NCBI RefSeq assembly: GCF_001644225.1
Contig: NZ_LSTV01000002.1
Span: 193,169-257,168, forward strand
Direction of reading: 5' to 3'
Source of the DNA: Microbacterium oleivorans
GTDB taxonomy: Bacteria > Actinomycetota > Actinomycetes > Actinomycetales > Microbacteriaceae
Length of the DNA: 64,000 nt
The stretch's first letter is position 1. The number at the start of each line of letters is the position of its first letter. The notes beneath the pieces are model-generated. The model was not told the DNA's origin and did not search any database. It worked only from the letters and a program-made list of their open reading frames with translations. The position numbers and the translations under genes are program-made. Below are positions 33,920 through 42,384 of the stretch, piece by piece.

Positions 33920-35264
33920 GCGGATGCCGCGGGTCAGGTCGCTCCGCACGCGCATCACCGCCGCGGCGACCCTCATCGTCGCGGTCGTCATGGTCCTCGC
34001 CTCGCTGAGCTTCAGTGCCGTGCTCGGCGCGGAGATCCGCGGCGCGACGACCCGGACCGCCGAGACGCGGGCGGGGGAGATCGCCGTGCGCGTCGACGAG
34101 TTCGGGGTCGACGCCGTCGACGACCTCGACGACGACATCGTGCAGGTCGTCGACGGCGCGGGTACCGTCGTCGCCTCCTCGGACGACGCCCGCGCGGGAG
34201 CGCTGCCCGCCGACCGCGACGGCGAGACCGTCGTGTACGACGGCGAACGCGTCCTCGTCGTCGTGGCGGACGTCGACGACGGCGGCCGAGAAAGCGACGA
34301 CGATGACGATGAGCCGTCCGCCGACGCGCGGGTGGTGCTGGCGGTGTCCGTCGAGGACGACGACGCGACCCTCGCCACCGCCGGGTGGCTGCTCGCGGCA
34401 TCCACCCTGCTCGTCGTGCTCGTGGTCGCCGCCGTCACCTGGTGGGTCGTCGGCCGCGCCCTGCGGCCCGTCGAGCGCATCCGCCGCGAAGTCGACGAGA
34501 TCACCGGCGACCGCCTCGACCGGCGCGTTGTCGAGCCGTCGTCGGGTGACGAGATCGCGGCCCTCGCCGGCACGATGAACCGCATGCTCGACCGGCTCGA
34601 CGCGTCCGCCACCGCGCAGCGCAGGTTCGTGTCGGATGCCTCGCACGAACTGCGTTCCCCGCTCGCGACCATGCGTCAGCACGCGGAACTCGCCCGTGCG
34701 CACCCCGAGGCGACGACCCTCGACGACCTCGCCGAGGTCGTCACCGAGGAGGGGCTGCGGATGCAGGACCTCGTCGAGGGCCTGCTGGTGCTCGCCCGGC
34801 TCGACGAGCAGGCCCCCTCGCAGCGAGGTGTCGTGGACCTCGACGACCTCGCCCTCGCCGAGGTCTCGCGCCTGCGCGCAGCCGGAGTGAGCGTCGACGG
34901 TTCCGCCATCACGGCGGTGCAGGTCACGGGCGACGAACGTCTGCTCGGGCGGATCGCGCGGAACCTGGCCGACAACGCGGCCCGGCACGCGTCATCCCGG
35001 ATCGCGGTGGGAGTCACCCGCGACGGCGCCGACGCGGTGCTGACGGTCGACGATGACGGCAGCGGCATCCCCGCCTCGGAGCGCGAGCGCGTGTTCGAGC
35101 GCTTCGTGCGCCTCGACGAAGGACGGGCGAGGGATGCCGGGGGCAGCGGCCTCGGCCTCTCGATCGTCGCCGGCGTGGTGCGGGCCTCGCGAGGCACGGT
35201 GACGGTGGACGAATCGCCGCTGGGCGGCGCGCGCTTCACGGTCCGGCTGCCCGCCGCGGACTGA
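33912..35264 (+). CDS. Sensor histidine kinase
   Basis: A 450-residue two-helix kinase. TM1 about 17-38; extracytoplasmic domain to about 155 with very acidic ends (DDGGRESDDDDDEPSAD); TM2 about 160-185; HAMP; H box SDASHELRSPLATM; N, G boxes RIARNLADNAARH, DDDGSGIP, GGSGLGLSIV. GTG at 33912 overlaps the regulator stop. The acidic sensor suggests cation or peptide sensing. Confidence 0.93.
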   Translation: MAERMPRVRSLRTRITAAATLIVAVVMVLASLSFSAVLGAEIRGATTRTAETRAGEIAVRVDEFGVDAVDDLDDDIVQVVDGAGTVVASSDDARAGALPADRDGETVVYDGERVLVVVADVDDGGRESDDDDDEPSADARVVLAVSVEDDDATLATAGWLLAASTLLVVLVVAAVTWWVVGRALRPVERIRREVDEITGDRLDRRVVEPSSGDEIAALAGTMNRMLDRLDASATAQRRFVSDASHELRSPLATMRQHAELARAHPEATTLDDLAEVVTEEGLRMQDLVEGLLVLARLDEQAPSQRGVVDLDDLALAEVSRLRAAGVSVDGSAITAVQVTGDERLLGRIARNLADNAARHASSRIAVGVTRDGADAVLTVDDDGSGIPASERERVFERFVRLDEGRARDAGGSGLGLSIVAGVVRASRGTVTVDESPLGGARFTVRLPAAD

Positions 35265-35293
35265 GGGCGGCGAGGGCGCTCAGGCAGGAGCGC

Positions 35294-35806
35294 TCAGTCG
35301 GCGTGCTCGGGCGGCCAGACCACCGCGAACCGTTCGAAGACGATCTCGTCGTCCTCGGACCACTCCGCGCCGCGGGCGGCGGCGACCCGCGTGAAGTAGC
35401 GGCGGTGCTCGCGCTGCCAGCTCTCGAGGGAGCGATCGTCCTCGCCCTCGTCGAACGCGAAGGCCGCGTCGGCGCTCGCAAACGGGCCGACGCGCAGTTC
35501 GGTGCTGCGGATGATGATGCGCGGCGCGCCGGTGCCGTCGCACGCGATCCAGTGCGAACCGATCCGCGGCAGCTGGTCGCCGTGCTCGAAGAACTCCGCG
35601 ACCAGTTCGGAGGTCGCCCGCTTCGGGCCGTTCAGCACGGCGTCGAGCAGCTGATCGGCCAGTCGCGGGCTGTCGCCGAAGTGCTCGACGGTGTACTCCG
35701 GGCCTGCTGCCGCGGCAGCGGGATGCGCGGCGCGGTAGTCGGCCCACATCCGATCGGCGGTGTCACGATCGAGGGGGAAGGCGGCGGAGGAGAGACTTTC
35801 GGACAT
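35294..35806 (-). CDS. ASCH domain protein
   Basis: A 170-residue ASCH protein: MWADYRAAHP, FGDSPRLADQLLDAVLNGPKRATSELVAEF, GSHWIACDGTGAPRIIIRST, REHRRYFTRVAAARGAEW. ASCH domains are RNA-binding or nucleoside-deaminase-like folds (PUA superfamily). Convergent with the kinase; divergent from the PepSY-like gene. Role unknown. Confidence 0.88.
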   Translation of the reverse strand: MSESLSSAAFPLDRDTADRMWADYRAAHPAAAAAGPEYTVEHFGDSPRLADQLLDAVLNGPKRATSELVAEFFEHGDQLPRIGSHWIACDGTGAPRIIIRSTELRVGPFASADAAFAFDEGEDDRSLESWQREHRRYFTRVAAARGAEWSEDDEIVFERFAVVWPPEHAD

Positions 35807-35840
35807 CCCACGATCCTGGCATCCCGGCATCCTGAAGACC

Positions 35841-35885
35841 GCTTCAGGTCGCTTCAGGTGGGCTTCAGTGCCCGCTCGGCACTCT
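35841..35885 (+). promoter_or_regulatory. Operator and leaderless promoter of PepSY-like gene
   Basis: Three gcttcag direct repeats (35841, 35851, 35862), then 11 bp, then cactct (35880-35885), then gggtgc and the ATG. This copies the layout before the response regulator gene at 33201, including the 6-bp gap to the ATG. Confidence 0.72.
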
Positions 35886-35891
35886 GGGTGC

Positions 35892-36665
35892 ATGAGCGAG
35901 AACACCACCACCCCCGACCCGTCCACCCCCACCCAGCCGTACACGCCCGCCGCCGAGCCGGCGGCGGACAAGCCCGCGAAGCGGCGCGGCCGCACCGCGC
36001 TGATCGCCGGTGGCGCAGCGCTCGGCGCACTCTTGCTCGTCGGCGGCGGCGTCGCGATCGGCTCCGCGCTCGACGACGACGACGACCGCCTGGACGGCGT
36101 CGCCGTCAGCCAGCGGGGCGCGGCCGACGGCGCGCAGGACACCGCCGCCGGAACGCAGGGCGAGGCCGACGCCACGCGCGTCGACGACAGCGACGACGAT
36201 GCGTCCGACGTCGACGACGACACCGCGGCGACGACCGCGTCCGGCGAGTTCGGTGCGTCCGACGCCGCTGCGCTCGACGGCATCGCGAAGGCTGCGCAGG
36301 GCGTCGCCGACGGCGAGCCGACCGCGATCGACGCGAACCGCGACGGCAGCTGGGACGTCACCCTGACGGGTGCCGACGGGTCCGAGACCGAGGTCCTCGT
36401 CGATGCGGACGGCCAGGCGGTCGTGCGCGAGACGGAAGGACCCGACGCCGACGACCGGGCGCCGCAGAACGTGCTCGACACCGCCACGCTGCAGGCCATG
36501 GTCGACGCGGCCCTCGCGGAGCAGCCCGGGCGCATCATCGACATCGACGCCGACGACGACAACCGTTCCCCGTTCGACGTGTCGATCCTCACGGGCGACC
36601 GTCAGATCGTGGAGGTCACCCTCGACGCGTCCGGCACGGTGCTGAAGACCGAACTCGACGACTGA
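35892..36665 (+). CDS. PepSY-like acidic membrane protein
   Basis: A 257-residue protein: Thr/Pro-rich cytoplasmic start, one transmembrane helix (about 36-57), then a highly acidic linker (DDDDD, then DDSDDDASDVDDD), and two PepSY-like repeats (GIAKAAQGVADGEPTAIDANRDGSWDVTLTG and VDAALAEQPGRIIDID). Likely outside the membrane, possibly the partner or target of the upstream two-component system. Confidence 0.75.
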   Translation: MSENTTTPDPSTPTQPYTPAAEPAADKPAKRRGRTALIAGGAALGALLLVGGGVAIGSALDDDDDRLDGVAVSQRGAADGAQDTAAGTQGEADATRVDDSDDDASDVDDDTAATTASGEFGASDAAALDGIAKAAQGVADGEPTAIDANRDGSWDVTLTGADGSETEVLVDADGQAVVRETEGPDADDRAPQNVLDTATLQAMVDAALAEQPGRIIDIDADDDNRSPFDVSILTGDRQIVEVTLDASGTVLKTELDD

Positions 36666-36690
36666 GCGGATGCCGCCCCGCGGCATCCGT

Positions 36691-36726
36691 GACAGGGCGC
36701 GGACCTTCCGGGGTCCGCGCCCTGTC
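36691..36726 (+). terminator. 15-bp hairpin terminator after PepSY-like gene
   Basis: gacagggcgcggacc / ggtccgcgccctgtc, perfect 15-bp stem with a 6-nt loop, 26 bp after the PepSY-like stop. Confidence 0.85.
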
Positions 36727-36729
36727 GTG

Positions 36730-36810
36730 CGTTCGCGAGGAGATGTCGGTTCGAGAGGAGGCATCCGCTCGAACCGGTCCTCGGGAACCTCCATCTCCTC
36801 GCGAAGCGAC
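36730..36810. repeat. 75-bp palindromic repeat, copy 3 (diverged)
   Basis: cgttcgcgaggagatg to catctcctcgcgaagcg: same ends as copies 1 and 2, but a different interior (ggttcgagaggaggcatccg). It shows that the ends are what is conserved. Confidence 0.65.
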
Positions 36811-36843
36811 GGATCAACACCGCGAAGCGACGGCGCGCGAGCC

Positions 36844-38031
36844 TCACGCCGCCGGGATCACCCCGCGGCGCGCCAGGTCGCCGAGCCACGCGAGGCTCGG
36901 CTTGGGCGTGCGGGCGAAGGTCTCGTGGTCGACGTGGATGAGCCCGAACGTCGGACGGTACGAACCCCACTCGTAGTTGTCGAGCAGCGACCAGTGCAGG
37001 TACCCCCGCACGTCGAGGCCGTCGCGGAGCGCGGCCGAGACCCCCTCGAGCGCGCCGGTCGTGTAGTCGATGCGCCGGGTGTCGTCGGCCGTCGCCATGC
37101 CGTTCTCGGTGACGATCATGGGGATGCCGCCGGTCACCTCGTGGGTGTGGCGCAGCGCGTGGCCGAGGGCCTCGGGGTAGTACTCCCAGCCGGTGAGGGT
37201 GCGCTCGACGTCGTCGGGGAAGGGCACCGGACCGTCGGGGCCGATGATCGTCCGCAGGTAGGACTGCACGCCGATGAAGTCGTCGTCGCGGGCCTGCTCG
37301 AGGTAGTAGTCCTCGCGCCAGTAGCCCCACTCGTCGCGCTCCTTCTCGTACCCCGGCACCGCCTGGTACACCTGGTTCGCGACCGACCACCCGCTCTTCA
37401 CGTGGCCGAGCCCCGACAGCACCTCGCGCGAGGCGTGGTGCGCCTGCGCGATGACCTGCGCGACGTGCGGCGACGGCCCGGGGAAGTTGACGCCCTGCTC
37501 GGTGTCGATCTTCGCCTCGGTCTGGTTGACCATCATGTTGGGCTCGTTGATCGTGACGACGTACTCGACGTCGTCGAGGATGCGGGTCGCCGTCTCGGTG
37601 TACCGGCGGAACCGGTCGACGACGTCGTCGGCGTACCAGCCGCCGTCGCGGCCCTGCCAGCGCGGCACGGTGAAGTGGTGCAGCGTCACGAACGGGGTGA
37701 TGCCGGCATCCCGGCACGTGTCGATCATGCGCCGGTAGTGGTCGAGCTGCGCCCGCGAGACGATCCCCTTCTCGGGTTCGATCCGCGCCCACTCGATCGA
37801 GAAGCGGTAGGTGTCCAGGCCCGCCTCGGCGAGCAGGCGGATGTCCTCGGGGTAGCGGTGGTACGAGTCGCAGGCGTCTCCGGAGGGTTCCTCCACGGTC
37901 GTGTCGGGCGCGTGCTCGAACTCCCAGTGCGCCGTGTTCACGTTGCCGCCCTCGATCTGGTGCGCGGCGGTCGCGGCGCCCCAGAGGAAGCCCTCGGGCG
38001 CGGGGGTCGTCGGTCCGGTGTGCGTCGTCAT
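36844..38031 (-). CDS. GH1 beta-glucosidase
   Basis: A 395-residue GH1 enzyme. FLWGAATAAHQIEG near the start, acid/base Glu163 in TINEPN, nucleophile Glu309 in IVTENG, C-terminal SLLDNYEWGSYRPTFGL. No signal peptide, so cytoplasmic. It is slightly short for the family (usually 440-480), with a compact C-terminus. The ATG overlaps the GH13 stop by 4 bp, forming a LacI-controlled two-gene operon. Confidence 0.94.
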   Translation of the reverse strand: MTTHTGPTTPAPEGFLWGAATAAHQIEGGNVNTAHWEFEHAPDTTVEEPSGDACDSYHRYPEDIRLLAEAGLDTYRFSIEWARIEPEKGIVSRAQLDHYRRMIDTCRDAGITPFVTLHHFTVPRWQGRDGGWYADDVVDRFRRYTETATRILDDVEYVVTINEPNMMVNQTEAKIDTEQGVNFPGPSPHVAQVIAQAHHASREVLSGLGHVKSGWSVANQVYQAVPGYEKERDEWGYWREDYYLEQARDDDFIGVQSYLRTIIGPDGPVPFPDDVERTLTGWEYYPEALGHALRHTHEVTGGIPMIVTENGMATADDTRRIDYTTGALEGVSAALRDGLDVRGYLHWSLLDNYEWGSYRPTFGLIHVDHETFARTPKPSLAWLGDLARRGVIPAA

Positions 38032-39641
38032 GCGCGGGTCCTTTCATCGGATGCCGCGGGTGCCGCGGCGGGGGTCTGGTCGAGCTCGACGACGGCGCAG
38101 CCGAAGGCGTCGAGGTGGAGGGCGTCGCCGGACAGGCGCGCGGCGTATCCGTGGAGCAGGCGGCCACCGGCATCCGTCACCGTCCGCGGCGTCCGCGACG
38201 GGTTGAGCGCCACCAGCAGGGAGCCGCCCCGCACGTAGGTGAAGGGGTACGCGGTCGTCCGCACCTCGACGTCGGCGCGGGCCGACAGCCGCGGGTCGGT
38301 GCGGCGCAGCGCGATCGCCGCGCGGACGAAGCTCAGGAGCGAGTCGGGGTCGTCGCGCTGGTCCGCGACGGTCGGCCGCGCCGGGTCGGGGTCCTCGGGC
38401 AGGTACCGCGAGGGGTGGATGCCGTCGCCCACCTCGCCCCACTGCATGGGCGTCCGCGACCCGGCGCGCTCGTAGCGCGGTCCGAGCGAGGAGCCTTCGT
38501 GCGGCGAGAGCCCGGGGAGGTACCGCATGCCGATCTCGTCGCCGTAGTAGACGGACGGCATCGCCGGCCAGGTGAGGACGAGCAGGAGCGCGGGGCGGGC
38601 CTGCTCGGCGTCGCGGGGGCCGCTGACCATGCGTGTGAAGTCGTGGTTCGCCGTCGGGAGCCCGACGACGCCGCCGCGGCCGTCGCGCTCGATCGCGTCG
38701 GCGGCCTCCCGCCACGCGGCGACGAAGTCCGCCGCGTCACCCGTGCCGTCGGCGCCGGCCCACACCTCGGTCTGGTTCCACGCCTCGTGCACGGTGCCGG
38801 CGTTGTCGTTGAAGAGGGACTTGAGCGGCCAGCCGTCGCTGTCGCCGCCGAACTGGAGGAAGAAGTCGCTGTGGAAGCCCGCCGGGACCGCCCGCGCCGG
38901 GTCCCCCCATTCGGACAGGAGCACCCGGCCCGGGTGGGTGGCGTCGAGCCGGGATCGGATCCCGTTCCAGAGCTTCGCCGTCTCGACGTGGCCGGGGTCG
39001 TCCTTCACGAGCGAAGCGGCCATGTCGACCCGGAACCCCTGCACCCCGCGGTCGTACCAGCGGCGGATGATGTCGACGAGGGCGTCGCGGTTCTGCCGCG
39101 GCCCGTCGGCGTCGACGGGCTGCCGCCAGGGCTCGTCGGCGGCGGGTCGCGCGTACCCGAAGTTCAGCGCGGGCTGGAAGGCGAAGAAGTTCGGCTTGTA
39201 GAAGCCGCCGCGCGGGCCGGGAACCGGCTCGAACCCCTCGGCGGCGCGGTCCGAGAAGACGTACCGATGATCGGTGTTGTCGGCGATCGCCGCCTGGAAC
39301 CAGGGATGCCGGTCGGACGTGTGCCCGGCCACGAGGTCGAGCAGGACGGCGATGCCGCGTCGGTCGGCTTCGGCGATCAGCCGGTCGAGGGCGGCATCGC
39401 CTCCGTAACGCGGGTCGACGTGATCGAAGTCCGCGACGTCGTACCCGGCGTCGCGCATGGGCGAGACGAAGCAGGGGTTGATCCACACGGCGTCGACGCC
39501 CAGCCAGGACAGGTGGTCGAGGCGGCCCGCGAGCCCGTCGAGATCGCCGATGCCGTCACCGTCGGCATCCGCGAAGCTCTGCGGATACACCTGGTACAGC
39601 ACGATCCGATCGAGGCGATCGGCGAGGGTCGATGACGGCAT
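38028..39641 (-). CDS. GH13 alpha-amylase-family enzyme
   Basis: A 537-residue GH13 protein. Start IVLYQVYPQSFADADGDGIGDLDGL, nucleophile Asp206 in GFRVDMA, acid Glu244 in LSEWG, NHD at 332-334. The family II/N-type calcium segment is GHTSD, with Gly where Asn is usual. No signal peptide: acts in the cytoplasm on imported alpha-glucosides. Exact specificity is unclear. It starts the GH13-GH1 operon. Confidence 0.9.
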   Translation of the reverse strand: MPSSTLADRLDRIVLYQVYPQSFADADGDGIGDLDGLAGRLDHLSWLGVDAVWINPCFVSPMRDAGYDVADFDHVDPRYGGDAALDRLIAEADRRGIAVLLDLVAGHTSDRHPWFQAAIADNTDHRYVFSDRAAEGFEPVPGPRGGFYKPNFFAFQPALNFGYARPAADEPWRQPVDADGPRQNRDALVDIIRRWYDRGVQGFRVDMAASLVKDDPGHVETAKLWNGIRSRLDATHPGRVLLSEWGDPARAVPAGFHSDFFLQFGGDSDGWPLKSLFNDNAGTVHEAWNQTEVWAGADGTGDAADFVAAWREAADAIERDGRGGVVGLPTANHDFTRMVSGPRDAEQARPALLLVLTWPAMPSVYYGDEIGMRYLPGLSPHEGSSLGPRYERAGSRTPMQWGEVGDGIHPSRYLPEDPDPARPTVADQRDDPDSLLSFVRAAIALRRTDPRLSARADVEVRTTAYPFTYVRGGSLLVALNPSRTPRTVTDAGGRLLHGYAARLSGDALHLDAFGCAVVELDQTPAAAPAASDERTRA

Positions 39642-39675
39642 CCCTCATCCTCCTTCTGCGTCGTTGCAGGTCATG

Positions 39676-39722
39676 TAACCGGTTACCACGGGGACTGTAC
39701 CCGATGTATCCGGTTACATCCA
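39676..39722 (-). promoter_or_regulatory. Promoter and twin LacI operators of GH13-GH1 operon
   Basis: On the minus strand: tggatg -35 (39717-39722), 17-bp spacer holding an operator with core TAACCGGATA (39707-39716), TACAGT -10 (39694-39699), then a second operator with core TAACCGGTTA (39676-39685). Operator centres are 31 bp apart. The layout mirrors that before lacI. Confidence 0.75.
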
Positions 39723-39778
39723 GGCCGGTCGCACGTCGCCACCCACGCGGTGTCGGCCGTCGGTGCCACCATGCTCAC

Positions 39779-40210
39779 GTGCCCGATGCCCTGCCCTCGC
39801 GCTGCCGCCTCTGCGGCGGCATGATCGGCGAGCGCCGCGATGACGCCTGGTACTGCACGCGCTGCGGGTGGCGGCTGGGCGACGCCCCCGACCCCGACAT
39901 CCCGCCGCCGCGGATCGACGTGGTCTACTACCTGCGGTACCGCGACCGCGTGAAGATCGGCACGTCGGCGACGCCGCGGCGCCGGTTGGCCGCGATCATG
40001 CACGACGAGCTGCTGGCCTTCGAACCGGGCGACCGCGCTCTGGAACAGCAGCGACACCGCGAGTACGCCGAGCTTCGCGAGGGCGGCGAATGGTTCACAC
40101 TGACCGGGGCGCTCACGGCGCACATCGACGCCGTGCGAGAGCGCATCGGCGACCCGTGGGCGGCCTACGACCGCTGGCTCGGCGACGCGTTCCGACGCCG
40201 ATCCTCGTAG
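39779..40210 (+). CDS. GIY-YIG (T5orf172/Mug113-like) protein with zinc ribbon
   Basis: A 143-residue protein. N-terminal zinc ribbon (CRLCGG, CTRCG), then DVVYYLRYRDRVKIGTSATPRRRLAAI, the GIY-YIG-like strand pattern of the T5orf172 type, with E in EREYAEL-like HREYAELREGGEWF. Possibly a nuclease. GTG at 39779 is chosen; upstream residues lie in the operator region. Confidence 0.8.
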   Translation: MPDALPSRCRLCGGMIGERRDDAWYCTRCGWRLGDAPDPDIPPPRIDVVYYLRYRDRVKIGTSATPRRRLAAIMHDELLAFEPGDRALEQQRHREYAELREGGEWFTLTGALTAHIDAVRERIGDPWAAYDRWLGDAFRRRSS

Positions 40211-40595
40211 GCGGCCAAAAGTTCTACCACACGACGCTTGTCCCCCGAAAGGGGGACAAGAACGTCTCCCAACATGAGTAGATTCTCACGTGCTGTAGGA
40301 CCACCATTTGGGGAGCTGGTTAGCCCGCACTCGGTTTGGTCTCTGGGGGACAAAGGCGATTCCGCATGCGGGCCCCGCTGCAGCACCATGACCCGGCTGG
40401 GGTCCGGGGGAGACCCCCCTCCAGCCGGGTCTCACCCCTTCCGCTCGGGCGGATGCACGCGTATCGTCGCGGGCAACCCAGCCCCGGGTCGTCCGCGCGG
40501 AATCGCGTCTCCCCTGTCACGGCGACGCATTCGGGAGCCCCGGGCCGTCGAGCCGACCTCCCCCCGCGGTTCGGGCCCGGGGACTCCTCCCGCAG
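40211..40595. other. Orphan structured intergenic region
   Basis: This 385-bp region has no convincing gene. It has a perfect 10-bp hairpin cttgtccccc-gaaa-gggggacaag (40240-40263), a near repeat gggggacaaa (40348), A/T-rich stretches, a long nested hairpin (40390-40431: gacccggctgg/ccagccgggtc around ggggg/ccccc), and a half copy of the 45-bp palindrome near 40513. A minus-strand 36-codon frame over 40165-40275 exists but is not supported. An RNA element or mobile remnant is possible. Confidence 0.4.
40240..40263. terminator. Hairpin after GIY-YIG gene
   Basis: Perfect 10-bp stem with a GAAA tetraloop, 29 bp after the GIY-YIG stop. A likely terminator on the plus strand. Confidence 0.6.
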
Positions 40596-41174
40596 TCAGG
40601 CGCGGACCGCGGCGGTGATGCGCGCGACGACGGCATCGACGTCGGCGGCGGCACCACCGGCATCCGCGTCGTAGAGGAACTCGGTCCGCCCGCGACGCAC
40701 CCCGCAGTAGTCGAGGATGCCGGTCTCGATCTGGGTCGCAAAGGCGCGATCGTATCCGCGCCGCTCGTAGAGCGCGGCATCCGAGCCCGCGACGGGCACG
40801 AGGTGCACCGTGAGTCTGCCGAGTCCGGGGCGGATGCCGCCGCCTTCGCCGACGCCGAAGGCCCACCCGTTCGCGAACACCCGATCGATCCAACCCTTGA
40901 GGAGGGCGGGCATCGACCACCAGAACACCGGGAAGACGAGCACGAGATGGTCGGCGCGGTCGATGCGGGCCATCTCGGCGGCGACGTCCGCGGGGTACTC
41001 CCCCGCCACGGCGTACGCGTGCCGATCGGCCAGGGTGAAGCGGGGGTCGAAGCCCTCGGCCGCGAGATCGGCGACCTCGGCCTCGCCCGCCGGCAGAGCG
41101 GCGGCGAGGCGGTCGGCGACGTGGTGAGTGAAGGACCGCGGATCCGGGTGCGCGACGACGAGGAGGGAGCTCAT
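40596..41174 (-). CDS. NAD(P)H-dependent flavodoxin-like quinone oxidoreductase
   Basis: A 192-residue flavodoxin-fold enzyme of the NQO/MdaB type: LLVVAHPDPRSFTHHVADRL, then FPVFWWSMPALLKGWIDRVFANGWAFG. It reduces quinones or azo compounds using FMN/FAD. ATG at 41174. Divergent from lacI. Confidence 0.92.
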   Translation of the reverse strand: MSSLLVVAHPDPRSFTHHVADRLAAALPAGEAEVADLAAEGFDPRFTLADRHAYAVAGEYPADVAAEMARIDRADHLVLVFPVFWWSMPALLKGWIDRVFANGWAFGVGEGGGIRPGLGRLTVHLVPVAGSDAALYERRGYDRAFATQIETGILDYCGVRRGRTEFLYDADAGGAAADVDAVVARITAAVRA

Positions 41175-41199
41175 CCCTCCATTCTGCGGGCGCAGGGTC

Positions 41200-41251
41200 T
41201 TGATGTAACCGGTTACCAGCGCTACAGTCGCTCGATGTATCCGGTTACATC
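41200..41251 (+). promoter_or_regulatory. lacI promoter with twin operators
   Basis: ttgatg -35 (41200-41205), 17-bp spacer containing TAACCGGTTA (41206-41215), tacagt -10 (41223-41228), and a second operator gatgtatccggttacatc (41234-41251). Centres 32 bp apart. LacI probably represses its own operon. Confidence 0.78.
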
Positions 41252-41288
41252 GCCGGATCCCGATCTCACGAGGAGGTGACGGAGGGAC

Positions 41289-42338
41289 ATGACGACCCAT
41301 GACGCGCAGACCCCCCGGTCGCGCACCCGCTCGCACGGCGGCAGCTCCCGCCCCACGATCCGCGACATCGCACGGGCCGCGGGCGTCTCGGTCGCAACGG
41401 TGTCGCGCGTGACGCACGACGACCCCCGCGTCGCCGGCGAGACCAAGGACCGCGTCCGCGAGGCGATCGACCGCCTGGGATACACCCCCTCGTCCCTCGG
41501 CCGCGCCCTCTCGTATCAGCGCACCAACACCCTCGGCATCGTCCTCCCGGGCCTCGGCGGCCCGTACTTCGCCGCCCTCATCGAGGGCGCGGAGTCGGTC
41601 GCCGTCGAGCGCGGCGTCGCGATCAACGTCCTCGGAACCCACCTGCGCCCCGACGCCGTGGCCTCCGTCCGCCAGCTCGCCGAGCGCACCGACGGACTCA
41701 TCATCGCCGGAGGGACGGTGCCGGATGCCGAGATCGCCCGACTCGCGGCATCCGGACGCGTCGTCGTGGTCGCCGGCGAGAGCGAGGACGCTCCGGCGGT
41801 GCTGACCGACGGACGCAGCGCCGCCGCAGAACTCACCCGCCACCTCATCGAGGTGCACGGCCACCGCCGGCTCTCGTTCGTCGGCGAGCCGGCCGGATCG
41901 CCCGACACCACGCTGCGCTACGAAGGCTTCCGGGACGCCCTGCGCGAGGCGGGGCTCGACGAGGCCGGCGAGCCGCTGCGCTACGGACTCGACGTCCGCA
42001 GCGGCGCCCTCGCCGCCCGGCAGGTGCACGAGAGCGCGCTGCCCGATGCGCTCGTCTGCGCGAACGACGAGCTCGCGATCGGTCTGCTCGCGACACTGCC
42101 CGGCCTCGGCCACCGCATCCCGCAGGACGTCGCGATCACCGGCTTCGACGACCAGTCGCTCGCCGAGATCGCGTCGCCCCGGTTGACCACGGTGCACCAG
42201 CCGGTCGCCGAGCTCGGCGCGCGCGCCGCCGCCGGCGCCCTCGGCGAGACCCTCGACCCGCGGACGGTGCTGCCGACCCGGCTCGTGATCCGCGAATCCT
42301 GCGGATGCGCCGCCGACCCCGAGGCGATCACCGACTGA
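41289..42338 (+). CDS. LacI-family transcriptional repressor
   Basis: A 349-residue LacI protein. HTH TIRDIARAAGVSVATVSRV (about 23-41), hinge TPSSLGRALSY, sugar-binding domain with VCANDELAIGLL and ITGFDDQSLAEI. It likely binds the four CCGG-centred operators. It is the first gene of its own importer operon, only 46 bp before the binding-protein gene. Confidence 0.93.
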   Translation: MTTHDAQTPRSRTRSHGGSSRPTIRDIARAAGVSVATVSRVTHDDPRVAGETKDRVREAIDRLGYTPSSLGRALSYQRTNTLGIVLPGLGGPYFAALIEGAESVAVERGVAINVLGTHLRPDAVASVRQLAERTDGLIIAGGTVPDAEIARLAASGRVVVVAGESEDAPAVLTDGRSAAAELTRHLIEVHGHRRLSFVGEPAGSPDTTLRYEGFRDALREAGLDEAGEPLRYGLDVRSGALAARQVHESALPDALVCANDELAIGLLATLPGLGHRIPQDVAITGFDDQSLAEIASPRLTTVHQPVAELGARAAAGALGETLDPRTVLPTRLVIRESCGCAADPEAITD

Positions 42339-42384
42339 GACCCGGGCGCGGAGCGCCCCACACCCGAGGAACGAGGAGGTTCCG

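Noticed and set aside
40165..40389. 74-codon minus-strand frame near the GIY-YIG gene
   Set aside because: It crosses two hairpins and the end of a supported gene; no known family; the ribosome site is poor.
40240..40431. 6C RNA, T-box or SRP RNA
   Set aside because: C-runs and hairpins are present, but the arrangement does not match what I know of those RNAs; left as orphan region.
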